Source: Sulfurimonas sp. (GTDB taxonomy: Bacteria; Campylobacterota; Campylobacteria; Campylobacterales; Sulfurimonadaceae). From it: a stretch of DNA of 37,949 bases. The notes under the pieces are model-generated. The model worked only from the letters and a program-made list of their open reading frames with translations. It had not been told where the DNA came from and ran no database searches. This document shows, piece by piece, positions 9,301-15,789 of this stretch; position 1 is the stretch's first letter; each line of letters starts with the position of its first letter. The stretch spans positions 1 through 37,949 of the forward strand of contig JAMORG010000054.1 of the NCBI GenBank assembly GCA_027063745.1, read 5' to 3'. Position numbers and translations under genes: made by a program.

Positions 9301-10168
9301 CCATTGTTGCAGGTGGATTGTTCGGTCTCATTTGGAAATTTGGCTCTTTTTTAGCACCAAAGCCCGCCTGCTCTACTTTGTAAGCATCCGGTACTTTTGG
9401 ATATTTTCCTTGCAAAATCTCTCCGCTAATTGCTTCTGTTTCTTGTGGCGATAATCCTAGAGCGTCTGCATTATTTAAGATCGCGCTTGCTATGTCTTCA
9501 TCACTTTTTGCGCCTTGTACCATTTCAGGCTTAATTACATTATTTACCCTGCCTTTTGTAAAAGCGGATATAATGCCATTTAGTCCTGCAACTATGCCTG
9601 CACCAATCTCTGCATTATGCACTTTCTCTGTTGTACTCATTGCATCGTTTCCATAGTCTTTTGCAGCCATAGTTCCTGCGCCAATACCTGCACCTAAACC
9701 CATACTTGTTGCTACTGCTCTTGGTTTTGTTTTGGTTGCACCAACTGCTAATTTTTCAATAAGACTTCCTGCCTTACCTATTTTTTGCCCTTTAGATACT
9801 ATTCCTGCTGGTGTAAGATTTAAAGGGTCTCCTATCATTTCTCCTGCTAGTCCAACCCATTCATTGTCTATATTTCTATCTAGTGTCTGACTTGCTACTC
9901 TTGCCCTGTTTTGTAAAGATTTATTACCAAACAGTTTAGCTGCCGATGCTGTGTAGTCTGTAATATTTTTTGCTGCTCCGTGAATAAAATCCTCTGCAAA
10001 ATCTGGTATATACTCATCTATTTTATCCATTCTTACTTGACTATTATTCTGCTCTTGTTTAAACTTAGCATAAAGCGGATCTTGTTTGTATGATGAATTT
10101 TGTTGCTGATTATTTTGTGATTGTTCTTGCTTGAATTTCTTATAAAGAGGATCTTGTCTGTAGTCCAT
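3350..10168 (-). CDS. Giant multidomain virion (ejection-type) polyvalent protein, 2272 aa
   Basis: The largest gene of the phage, 18 percent of the genome. It opens with two copies of DPLYxKFKQEQ (residues 6-16 and 30-40), followed by Gly/Ala-rich helical segments. An EF-hand-like DYNGDGKTDLID lies at 1077-1088. A zinc-protease-type HELQH at 1230-1234 is followed at about 1303-1340 by AGEIEARDVQAR and YTPEQRE, the arrangement of large polyvalent protein domains such as LPD23. At about 1410-1520 is a region resembling the phage barnase/EndoU/RelE-like nuclease domains, ending near FKHSSG. A LPD38-like helical region (KTVWNVPSHINNFMSN) is near 1880-1940. A hydrophobic helix follows near 2060-2110. 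It lies at the end of the virion genes, after two small Q-rich proteins, as ejected inner proteins do in podoviruses. Domain names are inferred from motifs. Confidence 0.75.
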   Translation of the reverse strand: MDYRQDPLYKKFKQEQSQNNQQQNSSYKQDPLYAKFKQEQNNSQVRMDKIDEYIPDFAEDFIHGAAKNITDYTASAAKLFGNKSLQNRARVASQTLDRNIDNEWVGLAGEMIGDPLNLTPAGIVSKGQKIGKAGSLIEKLAVGATKTKPRAVATSMGLGAGIGAGTMAAKDYGNDAMSTTEKVHNAEIGAGIVAGLNGIISAFTKGRVNNVIKPEMVQGAKSDEDIASAILNNADALGLSPQETEAISGEILQGKYPKVPDAYKVEQAGFGAKKEPNFQMRPNNPPATMDINTALEVLAKEADKKRVAQGLEPIYQHKYEVQPQYTKESIYPQQPEQPYNPNFVSGDFNNNIPVPYNADAELMQRYQKIAAHPRLQELLSMRESVSAKDARSPQRLVSKGGYRELDGYGGENKHAYDRAVYEKNYAHDFHLTKGDVDKLYKGKYDDDLLSKLETDLSTLDNHPDYAKSFNSENNIDYKAELAKLDDTDVKLSPSEWEEANAVFAKGLDNVAVGAYAGIGQDENGNITFDPEKFILGLGGYTAVKQALKNGTIRGKLKDIAVDALDRVNFNPEVQKRGNSFNSMSPVKSKAQKEEKDLIAQHNLTEDNVKFADKQGGLAVPSIAVTKKDTPLDGFGNITLLGDKEIITPKRDTKTYGADIYSPRYPQIKKQLSHKAIRNIEDDLDKYHDLVARGGYVDVDNLIDDIGLKMKFLESKGYKKDKVLKYDAPKKENIEIAKTFKPFYEDGKLNRDYVNDDKFISKVKEFLKNKIGDDINDWSETQIQRVAKNYAQIMKDTLRKIEKGKSPDFYATRSNVSKIIDKKHKQEFKDYVDDYYKQHGAEEKIYNGTDRNGRQKWIDHNIDNVVKKLKKDLRGGEGFNYGTGSIRALHTPQFKSLAQIQKAKDRLVSKDEFEVVKKEVEDEYFKISDALNEHTGNTSFSNDTLNGILSEIADAPLDRVLNEYGIKDLPKSIKDDIENLKTAMQEMPTEYFETKILRKVDLGEFKVALVPNGTSKETIELLKKKGLKVSKYNPKIDGARAEKIAKVAEKEGILFVNPTHTMAGAFAGGSDTAINQRDYNGDGKTDLIDILIGAGIGAVGINALKKAAPKLFEEEEGGFKAGLFAGSKAKGFDAAKSSGKTFDGKYDTLERFEIDDSKAKLKNLARYVNTKEGTKLENILDHKELFDNYPELKDINIKFHNGSGSSFSRDGIEVGMKDFKTKDDFKSTLLHELQHSIQKEEGFARGGSAQEFYNDFKKKINLLKYELEFEPDDFIRDKKLKQLSELESKYKDGGKEEAFNMYQKLAGEIEARDVQARADYTPEQREKITPFSSEDIAPEDAVMRFNNSDDALIDGLTQKHARELEDKYLNKSSDRVLENEIMKDASELPKPLSFQEFKNMFNTREWTKVKTPIGDVSFNVSKIYKHFTDNTYFQDRAWLTGAFKDALEEPLFVIKNPIKKQIEYYKPYKDENGLVHYVGIVKDNNGNLKQITSFNKDIGSIKNMIKATDGNLMYFKHSSGAKSTTNKGKTSALNKWENRSADEIIPQDKQMSQTKEEFLNKVKEAKKKGYAHVSKIVSKEAQKEWGDAASTLERWFFDTLGAKYHDLRESATASTNGMSVKLERLHKALKELNEADRVSLHDYIAGETKDINPTLKPLADKLKQDIDNLSKDLVSKGVLTQEQYDEWAGYYIHRNYEQHFFKDVKNLMKKGFKIDDIHKRGNIQVISEKEAKKLLVDPKFIANTQKPLRDGGVRLQKLANGKYELRRDWTRAERDAMNEIRDGAITIPETLMRLKRMADNAKFLEDVSKIDEVILKDAEKFSDDEISAAGFIKAPNSPKYGVLAGKHIRKDVFDDISARNDEIFNTFHGSDGAFARIWKNYLSLWKKSKTVWNVPSHINNFMSNQFLMHLAGMRADEIVTAIGRAGKMMYEGSRLEKLMQKKMLGQATKADLKELEEMGEDLKYFLEAKDGGLLGRSQLNDILAGEQKLEKKGVLGKIDKFSEDMYHGEDAINKIAMYAHLREKVGMSKDEARKAVLTIMPDYSKPMPKGFRALRDTGISPFISWSYYTMPAIWKLLKTKQGAKKAALAMGTLAGLEYVLTGGAVTPLDNIPFYGGNKPEDFKGRRFGIGRSGDTIHTLKTDRWIPYIELTDPINFFVSNISGPTTNAVVNTLTAPSKAGMINPYYGRPVTYKNKGAGQKAYDYAKYLTQSYVPLPAQAYSGWNLIESLARSKKNRRRNKVVEPRTPRQEILKNIGLNSLSYSRSQARKENND

Positions 10169-10191
10169 TTCAATAGCCTATTTTTTATTGA

Positions 10192-10231
10192 TAGACTACC
10201 AAAATGTATTTTTCAAAATAAGAGTATTTTA
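10192..10231 (-). promoter_or_regulatory. CTCTTATTTT element, copy A (candidate late promoter)
   Basis: On the minus strand a CTCTTATTTT box (10224-10215) is followed 16 bases later by TAGTCT, giving a TTATTT-N17-TAGTCT arrangement. It starts in the stop codon of the 279-aa gene and lies before the giant gene. It aligns with copies at 11307-11345 and 24319-24353. Promoter function is inferred. Confidence 0.5.
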
Positions 10232-11068
10232 ACTATAACCTTGTAGCTTTTTCCATTCTAAAAACTGTTTCTCTTCATCATCAGTAGTTTTTTGAGATAC
10301 ATTTGTTTTATTTTTCTGAGTATTTTTCTTCTGCGTATCAAGTGAGTAAGTATCACTAAACCATCCATCTTCTTTTTTTATGTTTGGAATAGTTCCTGTA
10401 TTGATATAATGTTGAGATACTTGTCTTTTTATTCCCTCATCTAAATCATCCCACTCAGGAACAAGAGCAGCAGGGTTTTTCGTGAATATTTTAGTGCGTT
10501 CTAGTTTATACTTTTCATCATTGTTTTTTGCACCTAAAGATGATTGAAATTTCTGCATATCAAGGTCATGTGTTCTATCAAACTTCTGCACATTAAAGTT
10601 AAAAGACTTATCAAACTGTGACCCTTGTTGAGAGAGTCTCTGATTTTGCAAATACTCTTTTTCTAGCCTATTTTGCTGTGATTGATACTTATCATTTTGA
10701 AGTCTTTGTGAAAACTGTCTATTTTTTAAGTTCATTGCATCATACTGTTGCTGCATACCTGCATTTCGCTTATCTGTTAGGTACTTTAAAAAGTTTCCTA
10801 TTTTTGCAGTATTCTCCTCTCCAGTTTGTAAGTGTACTTGTGGAGCTTTCATACCGTTTGGAAAATTATTAGGAAAATATGAGGACTGCTGCTGTGATTG
10901 TGCAAGTAAGCTAATAAACTTGTTTTTCTTTGGCTTTGGCGGATCAAAATTCATTGTTACCTTGTTTCCATAGCTTCCATCAGGTCGCTGTAACCCTGCT
11001 CGGTAGTCAATACTTTTAGTACCTATTACAGTACCATCATCTCTTTTCATATTCATTTGAAGTTCCAT
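10229..11068 (-). CDS. Gln/Asn-rich helical virion protein, probably ejected (279 aa)
   Basis: Residues 80-200 are a long, highly charged Gln/Asn-rich helical stretch (for example RQFSQRLQNDKYQSQQNRLE). The first 40 residues carry MKRDDGTVIGTKSIDYRAG, and the C-terminus ends in KQFLEWKKLQGYS. I do not recognise a family. Small Q-rich proteins coded directly before a giant virion protein are typical of podovirus internal or ejection proteins (the role of T7 gp14/gp15). This is an inference from layout and composition. It overlaps the upstream 79-aa gene by 16 nt, and its stop begins the promoter-like copy A. Confidence 0.7.
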   Translation of the reverse strand: MELQMNMKRDDGTVIGTKSIDYRAGLQRPDGSYGNKVTMNFDPPKPKKNKFISLLAQSQQQSSYFPNNFPNGMKAPQVHLQTGEENTAKIGNFLKYLTDKRNAGMQQQYDAMNLKNRQFSQRLQNDKYQSQQNRLEKEYLQNQRLSQQGSQFDKSFNFNVQKFDRTHDLDMQKFQSSLGAKNNDEKYKLERTKIFTKNPAALVPEWDDLDEGIKRQVSQHYINTGTIPNIKKEDGWFSDTYSLDTQKKNTQKNKTNVSQKTTDDEEKQFLEWKKLQGYS

Positions 11069-11292
11069 ATACTCTTTAACTCATGCACTTCTTTCCATTT
11101 TTTAGCAATTTCATTTGTTTTTTGTTCATACTCATCTGCAAGATTTTTCAAAGAAGTTGTATCAACGGCATCTGCATTTATTACTTTTATCATTGTTTTT
11201 TTTATATCATTTAGCTGCTCTTGAATAACAAGAATATTATCTTTTGTTTCATGATATAAACCTCGTGCATAAATTCTTTCATCCATTTTCAA
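11053..11292 (-). CDS. Small coiled-coil protein of the ejection-protein cluster (79 aa)
   Basis: Almost entirely helical with a heptad pattern (NILVIQEQLNDIKKTMIKV and LADEYEQKTNEIAKKWKEV), no Cys and no membrane segment. I recognise no family. It begins about 15 nt downstream of the promoter-like copy B and overlaps the 279-aa gene, so the two are probably translated together. It may be a chaperone or minor virion protein for the ejection proteins. That role is only inferred from the neighbourhood. Confidence 0.65.
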   Translation of the reverse strand: MKMDERIYARGLYHETKDNILVIQEQLNDIKKTMIKVINADAVDTTSLKNLADEYEQKTNEIAKKWKEVHELKSIWNFK

Positions 11293-11306
11293 ACCTTTTT
11301 AACTGT

Positions 11307-11345
11307 AGATTACCAAAATAGAATTTTTAAAATAAGAGCATTTTA
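11307..11345 (-). promoter_or_regulatory. CTCTTATTTT element, copy B (candidate late promoter)
   Basis: Minus strand: CTCTTATTTT (11338-11329), then 16 bases, then TAATCT, giving TTATTT-N17-TAATCT. It starts at the stop of the 452-aa gene and ends just before the 79-aa gene. It is the closest match to copy A: ATTTTGGTA is shared, as is the TAAAAT before the box. Confidence 0.5.
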
Positions 11346-12701
11346 ATCACCAATTACAGGATAACCCCTATCTATCATATTGTGTTTTGCAAAAAGCTCA
11401 CCTAAATCACTTCTTGGAATAGGATATCCCCATTTGTTTATTTTAAAAACATTTAATTTTGTCTTGCTCATCGTATATACATAGTCTGAAAAATTTGCTA
11501 TTGCATAAGAATAGTTATATAGAAATGATGTTCCTTTCTGAATAATATCTGTAGATTTATAGCTTATATAATTTTTTGAATAGTATATTTCACCACTTGG
11601 ACCTATTGAAAAATATGCCTCTTTTGCATCTCCAAGATAACAAATTTTAGATGCAGGAGTGCTTGCCTTCGGATAGTCGTGCAAATTATGTTTTTCGTTA
11701 TAATGCAAAACCTTTCCATCTCTGATATAATCAAAACGAATTTTAGCATCTGATGCAAAATAGTCTAATCCTTGTATCTCTTTTATTTCTCCTCTATCAA
11801 CATAGTATGTATTGCTATTTGTCATAAAATATGCATCATCATAAGCTGATTTTTTATTTCCTCTTGATGCGCTAGACGCGCTGAAATCACTTGTTGCAAT
11901 ATTTCCATTATCGACATCTTGCAAAGAAATAGTTCCGTGCATACCTACAATATAAACATTATCACCATCACTAATCATAAACGGTACAACTTCGTATATT
12001 CCAACTTGTAGTATTTTTGTAAATCCATCTTCACTATACTCATAGATTTTATTTCCTGCATAAAAGAAGTTTCTTTTATTTATCGAATACACAAATAGAG
12101 GAGTTCCAAAATCATCTACATTAACATCAAAAAGTTTTACTTTATCAACTCCTGAAAATTTGTAAAAAGCATAAACATCACCGCTAGTATTTTCGCTACT
12201 GCTTCCGTCATCTGTTTTTTCAAAAATTACCAAAAATTTATTTATTCCATCATCATATCTTGAAACATTTTTTCTATATGTTGATATTTCATTTGATACA
12301 TCAACAGTTCCTATAAACTCTACATTTTGAGGACACATTGCAGTAGATACAATCATAGGCTTTTCTCTTCCAAGTTCAACTTTTACAGGCAAAACAGCAT
12401 CTTCAAGACTTTTATTCCTATCATATACAATAGGATCATCAGATACATTGTTTACATCAGTTGCATCTGGCTCGTTTCCTCTTTCCATATCTTTTATTAT
12501 GTCTGGTGAGTCAGGCACATAAACATATCGCTCTTCTCCGGTTTGAGAGTTTTTTATCATCATATTTATAGATGCTATATAAGTACCATTTATAATCTCT
12601 TTTGCAAGTAGATTATCATCGTATGCTGGGTGAGGATAAGGTATGCTTATCTCTTCTGCCATTGATAAAACTCCTAAAATTAAAAACAAAATAGACTTCA
12701 T
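11343..12701 (-). CDS. Propeller-like virion/tail protein with an optional signal peptide (452 aa)
   Basis: Most of the chain is short beta-rich repeats with aromatic and Gly/Asn turns (FFYAGNKIYEYSEDGF, YIVGMHGTIS, EIYYSKNYISYKST), suggestive of a beta-propeller as in receptor-binding or tail-associated proteins. I do not recognise a family. The first 15 residues (MKSILFLILGVLSMA) look like a Sec signal peptide, odd for a virion protein. A second ATG 13 codons in (12662) has its own strong AGGAG at 8-nt spacing and gives the form MAEEISIPYP. Both starts have Shine-Dalgarno sites, so either or both may be used. It lies between a fibre-type gene and the ejection proteins. Confidence 0.65.
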   Translation of the reverse strand: MKSILFLILGVLSMAEEISIPYPHPAYDDNLLAKEIINGTYIASINMMIKNSQTGEERYVYVPDSPDIIKDMERGNEPDATDVNNVSDDPIVYDRNKSLEDAVLPVKVELGREKPMIVSTAMCPQNVEFIGTVDVSNEISTYRKNVSRYDDGINKFLVIFEKTDDGSSSENTSGDVYAFYKFSGVDKVKLFDVNVDDFGTPLFVYSINKRNFFYAGNKIYEYSEDGFTKILQVGIYEVVPFMISDGDNVYIVGMHGTISLQDVDNGNIATSDFSASSASRGNKKSAYDDAYFMTNSNTYYVDRGEIKEIQGLDYFASDAKIRFDYIRDGKVLHYNEKHNLHDYPKASTPASKICYLGDAKEAYFSIGPSGEIYYSKNYISYKSTDIIQKGTSFLYNYSYAIANFSDYVYTMSKTKLNVFKINKWGYPIPRSDLGELFAKHNMIDRGYPVIGD

Positions 12702-12725
12702 AACATATCTCCAAAAAATATGTTA
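12701..12725 (-). promoter_or_regulatory. Hairpin presenting the Shine-Dalgarno of the 452-aa gene
   Basis: On the minus strand TAACATAT (12725-12718) pairs with ATATGTTA (12708-12701), eight perfect pairs around a 9-nt loop that contains GGAG. The stem ends on the A of the start codon at 12701. It may tune use of this start against the internal one at 12662. Next to it, ATTTTAC/GTAAAAT (12727-12733 and 12745-12751) forms another AT-rich stem over the upstream stop. Confidence 0.4.
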
Positions 12726-12740
12726 TATTTTACTACAATA

Positions 12741-13790
12741 TTATGTAAAATTCCTGATAGCCATAATGTAAATATCAATACTATCAAATAAAATATCTAC
12801 CATTACGATACTCTGCGTGCTATCTATTGTTTTATCACCCATTGCATCAAAAGCCAAAGTTACATTATGCCCGTTTGGTATGAACTCAATAGTGTATAAC
12901 TTACCTAAATCTATCTCATAATTACCATCTGCATCTTTTGTTATATCAAAGCTTAAATCTCCACCGACATCAACATAATAATAGTTACCTACGATCTCTT
13001 TAAAGTTTTTTGCTATGTTTCCACTTGGTCCATCCATACCATCAAAAGGCTGTGGCTCTGCACCTCCTACCGGTGCATCAACTTCTTCTATTGCATCACC
13101 TGCTGCATTTACTGCAAGAAATTTACCTGCTGTATATGTATCTGGTGTATCTGTAAGCTCTAAAAATGTTGTTGCTCCGCTTCCAGTTCCACTGTCTCCA
13201 TCTTTTCCTACAAAACGAATAGCACTGCTCCATACTCCATCACCCTGCTTAAAAGAGATATAAATATCTCCATCCTGAAAATTATCATGCCATGATGATC
13301 CATCGTTTGAATATCTAAAAAATATTGTCTCTGTATAGACTGTATCACTATCTCTATGCATAAAGTAGTCACGCATAGCATCATTATAGCTAGCATAAAT
13401 AGCATCTGCATCACTTGCATACCCATTGTACCCTACCCATAAAAAAGAGAGTGCTTTGTATATAACTGCAAATGCTAAACCCTCATCAGTATCTAGTACT
13501 CCATCAATCGTCGGCTCTGTTGGAACTCTTATAAACTCAGTAGATGATATTTTTTTAAACTCTGTTGCAGTGCTATCATTACTCTCTAAAAGAGTTAATG
13601 GTGTTGTATTGAGTGCTGCATCTCTCAACCCAAAGTATAAAGCCTCTAACTTGCTAGTATTATCTTTGCTCTCTAGCGGATGGGCAACATAATTTCCTGA
13701 GTCATCTTTACTGTCATCACTTTTCTTATATGCATCAACTGTGTCTGTGATAATTGTATCAATATAATTAAGTGCTTTTGATACTAACAT
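12741..13790 (-). CDS. Tail-fibre-type protein (349 aa)
   Basis: The middle region carries motifs common in phage fibre and appendage proteins. FFRYSNDGSSWHDNF with DGDIYISFKQGDGVW and a following GKDGDSGTGSG is the frequent distal-fibre module. FLELTDTPDTYTAGKFLAVNAAG is the widespread T-D-T-P-x-x-Y/G-K-F-L-A-V-N linker repeat. The C-terminal 100 residues are beta-rich and could be the tip. The N-terminus (LNYIDTIITDTVDAYKK) is probably the attachment part. Such a protein would bind host surface structures, but the receptor is unknown. Its start lies 9 nt from the previous gene in a tightly packed virion array. Confidence 0.7.
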   Translation of the reverse strand: MLVSKALNYIDTIITDTVDAYKKSDDSKDDSGNYVAHPLESKDNTSKLEALYFGLRDAALNTTPLTLLESNDSTATEFKKISSTEFIRVPTEPTIDGVLDTDEGLAFAVIYKALSFLWVGYNGYASDADAIYASYNDAMRDYFMHRDSDTVYTETIFFRYSNDGSSWHDNFQDGDIYISFKQGDGVWSSAIRFVGKDGDSGTGSGATTFLELTDTPDTYTAGKFLAVNAAGDAIEEVDAPVGGAEPQPFDGMDGPSGNIAKNFKEIVGNYYYVDVGGDLSFDITKDADGNYEIDLGKLYTIEFIPNGHNVTLAFDAMGDKTIDSTQSIVMVDILFDSIDIYIMAIRNFT

Positions 13791-13799
13791 ATTCTATCC

Positions 13800-14558
13800 T
13801 TACGCTTTGTAAATTTTTGCAATTTTTATCTGAGTAAGATTTTTATTGTCTTCAATCTCTTTGTTAAGCTCACCTGCTTTTTGAATTGCTTTGAGCTGTG
13901 CAAGCTTGTACTGCACCTCTGTAGCTGAAACTCTTACTTGTTGCGCTGTAAGACCTACTTTTGCCCTCTCGTTATCTGCTTGTGCTTGATAGAGCGGTAT
14001 TTTTGCTTCTTCTAGCCCTACTTGAGCCTGCTTTATTAAAATATCTTTATCCATTATTTCAATCTTTTTATCTTCTGCTTCAATCTCTTTTGTTTTAAGT
14101 TCTATATTTTTTGTTATCTCTTGAATTTGAACAGGCATAAGTGTCTCGATCTCTGCTTTCGCTTTTGCTACATTTACTGCTGAGTTGTTCAGCTTTGCCT
14201 TATCATCATTTTTCATTGACTCTATTTTCTGAACACTCTCATTTGTTCTATTTGTATCGTCTATCTGCATTGATGCTATCTTCTGAGCTGTTTCATCTTT
14301 CATAGTCTGAATTTGAGCATCTTGCAGCGGTGTTTGACCGGCTACTGCTATTGCCTGCACTGTTACATTCGTTATTGTATTTGTAAAGAAGTCATAGATG
14401 CGTTTTGCTTTTTCATCATCACTGATTGATGTATGGTCCGTTAAAAAATTGTCTAAATCTTGTTTTGCCTTACCAAGAATAGAAATATCATTTCCATCAG
14501 CATCTTTTATAAATGCAACTGTATCAAGTATCTCAGTAAGTGTACTTTGTAATCCCAT
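13800..14558 (-). CDS. Coiled-coil tail/fibre-associated protein (252 aa)
   Basis: Residues 70-250 are nearly continuous helix with strong heptads and few aromatics (for example KAKAEIETLMPVQIQEITKN and VGLEEAKIPLYQAQADNERA). The first 55 residues form a short globular start. Proteins with this look and the phrase AQADNERAKVGLTAQQ are frequent next to fibre genes in podo-like phages, but I cannot name a function. It is one nt from the upstream 202-aa gene and nine nt before the fibre gene, so co-translation is likely. A trimeric connector or fibre chaperone role is inferred only. Confidence 0.65.
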   Translation of the reverse strand: MGLQSTLTEILDTVAFIKDADGNDISILGKAKQDLDNFLTDHTSISDDEKAKRIYDFFTNTITNVTVQAIAVAGQTPLQDAQIQTMKDETAQKIASMQIDDTNRTNESVQKIESMKNDDKAKLNNSAVNVAKAKAEIETLMPVQIQEITKNIELKTKEIEAEDKKIEIMDKDILIKQAQVGLEEAKIPLYQAQADNERAKVGLTAQQVRVSATEVQYKLAQLKAIQKAGELNKEIEDNKNLTQIKIAKIYKA

Positions 14559-14559
14559 C

Positions 14560-15168
14560 CTAATACTCCTTTATCTCAACATCTGCCAACTCTGCATTAA
14601 CTGTAACATCTTCAAGAACAACACTACCAAGGACTACATTTCCAAGCTCACTATTTATGCTGTAGTTGGGCAAAGATACATCTTCAAGTGTAGTATTTCC
14701 GATATTGACATCGTAGTTAAGTTTAGTCATGTTGTCTTTTAAAATAAACCTCTTTTTTAGTGTTTGCATTACTGTAATTTCCAAAGGGATTTCACAATAA
14801 TAAAAACCATCTATAATGCTTGCAAGATTTCCACTGTTTAAAATAACGCCATTCTCATTAAAAAGTTCGTATGGAACTGTATAGTTTGGCTTATACCCTA
14901 TAACAAAGTGAGGTGTAGGGTGTCCTATCTTTTTAACAATTCTAAATTTTGAGTTTATCTTAGCCAATAAATAGCCATCAAAATAAGGTGCTTTTGATAA
15001 AGCTTTGAAAAATATACCGCTTTGCTGCATTGTATATTCAAGTGGCTCTATCTCATGTGATGCAGAATTAAATGCATAGAGAGATACAACCGGCTCACTA
15101 TCTGTCTGAACAATAATGCTAAAGTCAAGACCTCGTGTGATATTTGTTGTATCTACTCTAACTACCAT
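14560..15168 (-). CDS. Beta-rich virion protein (202 aa), function unknown
   Basis: No recognised family. The chain reads as short beta strands with alternating hydrophobic residues. It ends in a striking repeat-like run in which N-x-x-L-E-D-V-x-x-[PN]-x and E-L-G/A-N/D-V recur (residues 155-200: TTLEDVSL, SELGNVVLGSVVLEDVTV, AELADVEI). That pattern suggests a beta-helical or collar-like end piece. No signal or membrane segment. Packed between the 186-aa and 252-aa genes with gaps of 8 and 1 nt. Structural role is inferred from location. Confidence 0.6.
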   Translation of the reverse strand: MVVRVDTTNITRGLDFSIIVQTDSEPVVSLYAFNSASHEIEPLEYTMQQSGIFFKALSKAPYFDGYLLAKINSKFRIVKKIGHPTPHFVIGYKPNYTVPYELFNENGVILNSGNLASIIDGFYYCEIPLEITVMQTLKKRFILKDNMTKLNYDVNIGNTTLEDVSLPNYSINSELGNVVLGSVVLEDVTVNAELADVEIKEY

Positions 15169-15176
15169 GAAGTATC

Positions 15177-15737
15177 CTAGTACGCTACTGCTACATCACT
15201 GTAAACTGGTGCATCAGGATCTATAACCTGCTCTACTGTACTATCAACTGTGCGTATTCTCTCTTCAACAATAATTCCATGCTCAGGACTCTCAATTGTA
15301 ACAAGGAACTCACCCTCTGTTTGGATTGCAAACTCTGGCGTTACATAAACACCCGTATTTCCAACCTGTGTAAGCGTTGCACCATCTGCCACTGATGATC
15401 TTAGTTTTGTTCTAAGATAAAGCTTTGTTGCTGTTGCTTTTGTAACATACACATACTTTCCTGTAGCATATTCAACAACATCACCACTTACAACATCATG
15501 CCCACTATCTACAGTGATATAAGTAGCACCGTATGGAGCATAACCGTTTACTGTAGCAGTATGAGCCGTTGCAATACTCTCAACTGCCTCACTCATACCA
15601 CCTGCAACTGATGTTGTATCTGTAAGGTTATTTGTTGGTGCATACACTACACTAAACTCATCCGATGCTGCACCCAAAAGTGTTGCTTTCGTTGAAACAA
15701 CTACATCAAAATTTTGCCCTATTTCGTAAGTCTTCAT
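15177..15737 (-). CDS. Virion protein (186 aa), Thr/Val/Ala-rich
   Basis: Beta-rich sequence with many Thr, Val and Ala and no Cys. It contains YVYVTKATATKLYLRTKL after an AGGMSEAVESIATAHTATV helix, the composition of tail, decoration or collar proteins. I do not recognise a family. The gene is notable for its leader. Immediately upstream is one of the four AATCAATACAAAAG boxes with an adjacent hairpin, giving an optimal AAAGGAG ribosome binding site seven bases before the ATG. Strong translation would fit an abundant structural protein. Confidence 0.6.
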   Translation of the reverse strand: MKTYEIGQNFDVVVSTKATLLGAASDEFSVVYAPTNNLTDTTSVAGGMSEAVESIATAHTATVNGYAPYGATYITVDSGHDVVSGDVVEYATGKYVYVTKATATKLYLRTKLRSSVADGATLTQVGNTGVYVTPEFAIQTEGEFLVTIESPEHGIIVEERIRTVDSTVEQVIDPDAPVYSDVAVAY

Positions 15738-15743
15738 TGCTTA

Positions 15744-15783
15744 CTCCTTTTGTATTGATTATTTCTACCGCCCTATCGAGGGC
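15744..15783 (-). promoter_or_regulatory. Hairpin plus AATCAATACAAAAGGAG leader, copy 1
   Basis: Minus strand: a hairpin GCCCT-CGAT-AGGGC (15783-15770), then nine bases, then AATCAATACAAAAGGAG (15760-15744), whose end is the Shine-Dalgarno of the 186-aa gene. The 17-base box is identical to copy 2 at 22494-22510. Function is unknown; translation enhancement, mRNA processing or protein binding are candidates. Confidence 0.6.
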
Positions 15784-15789
15784 AGCATA

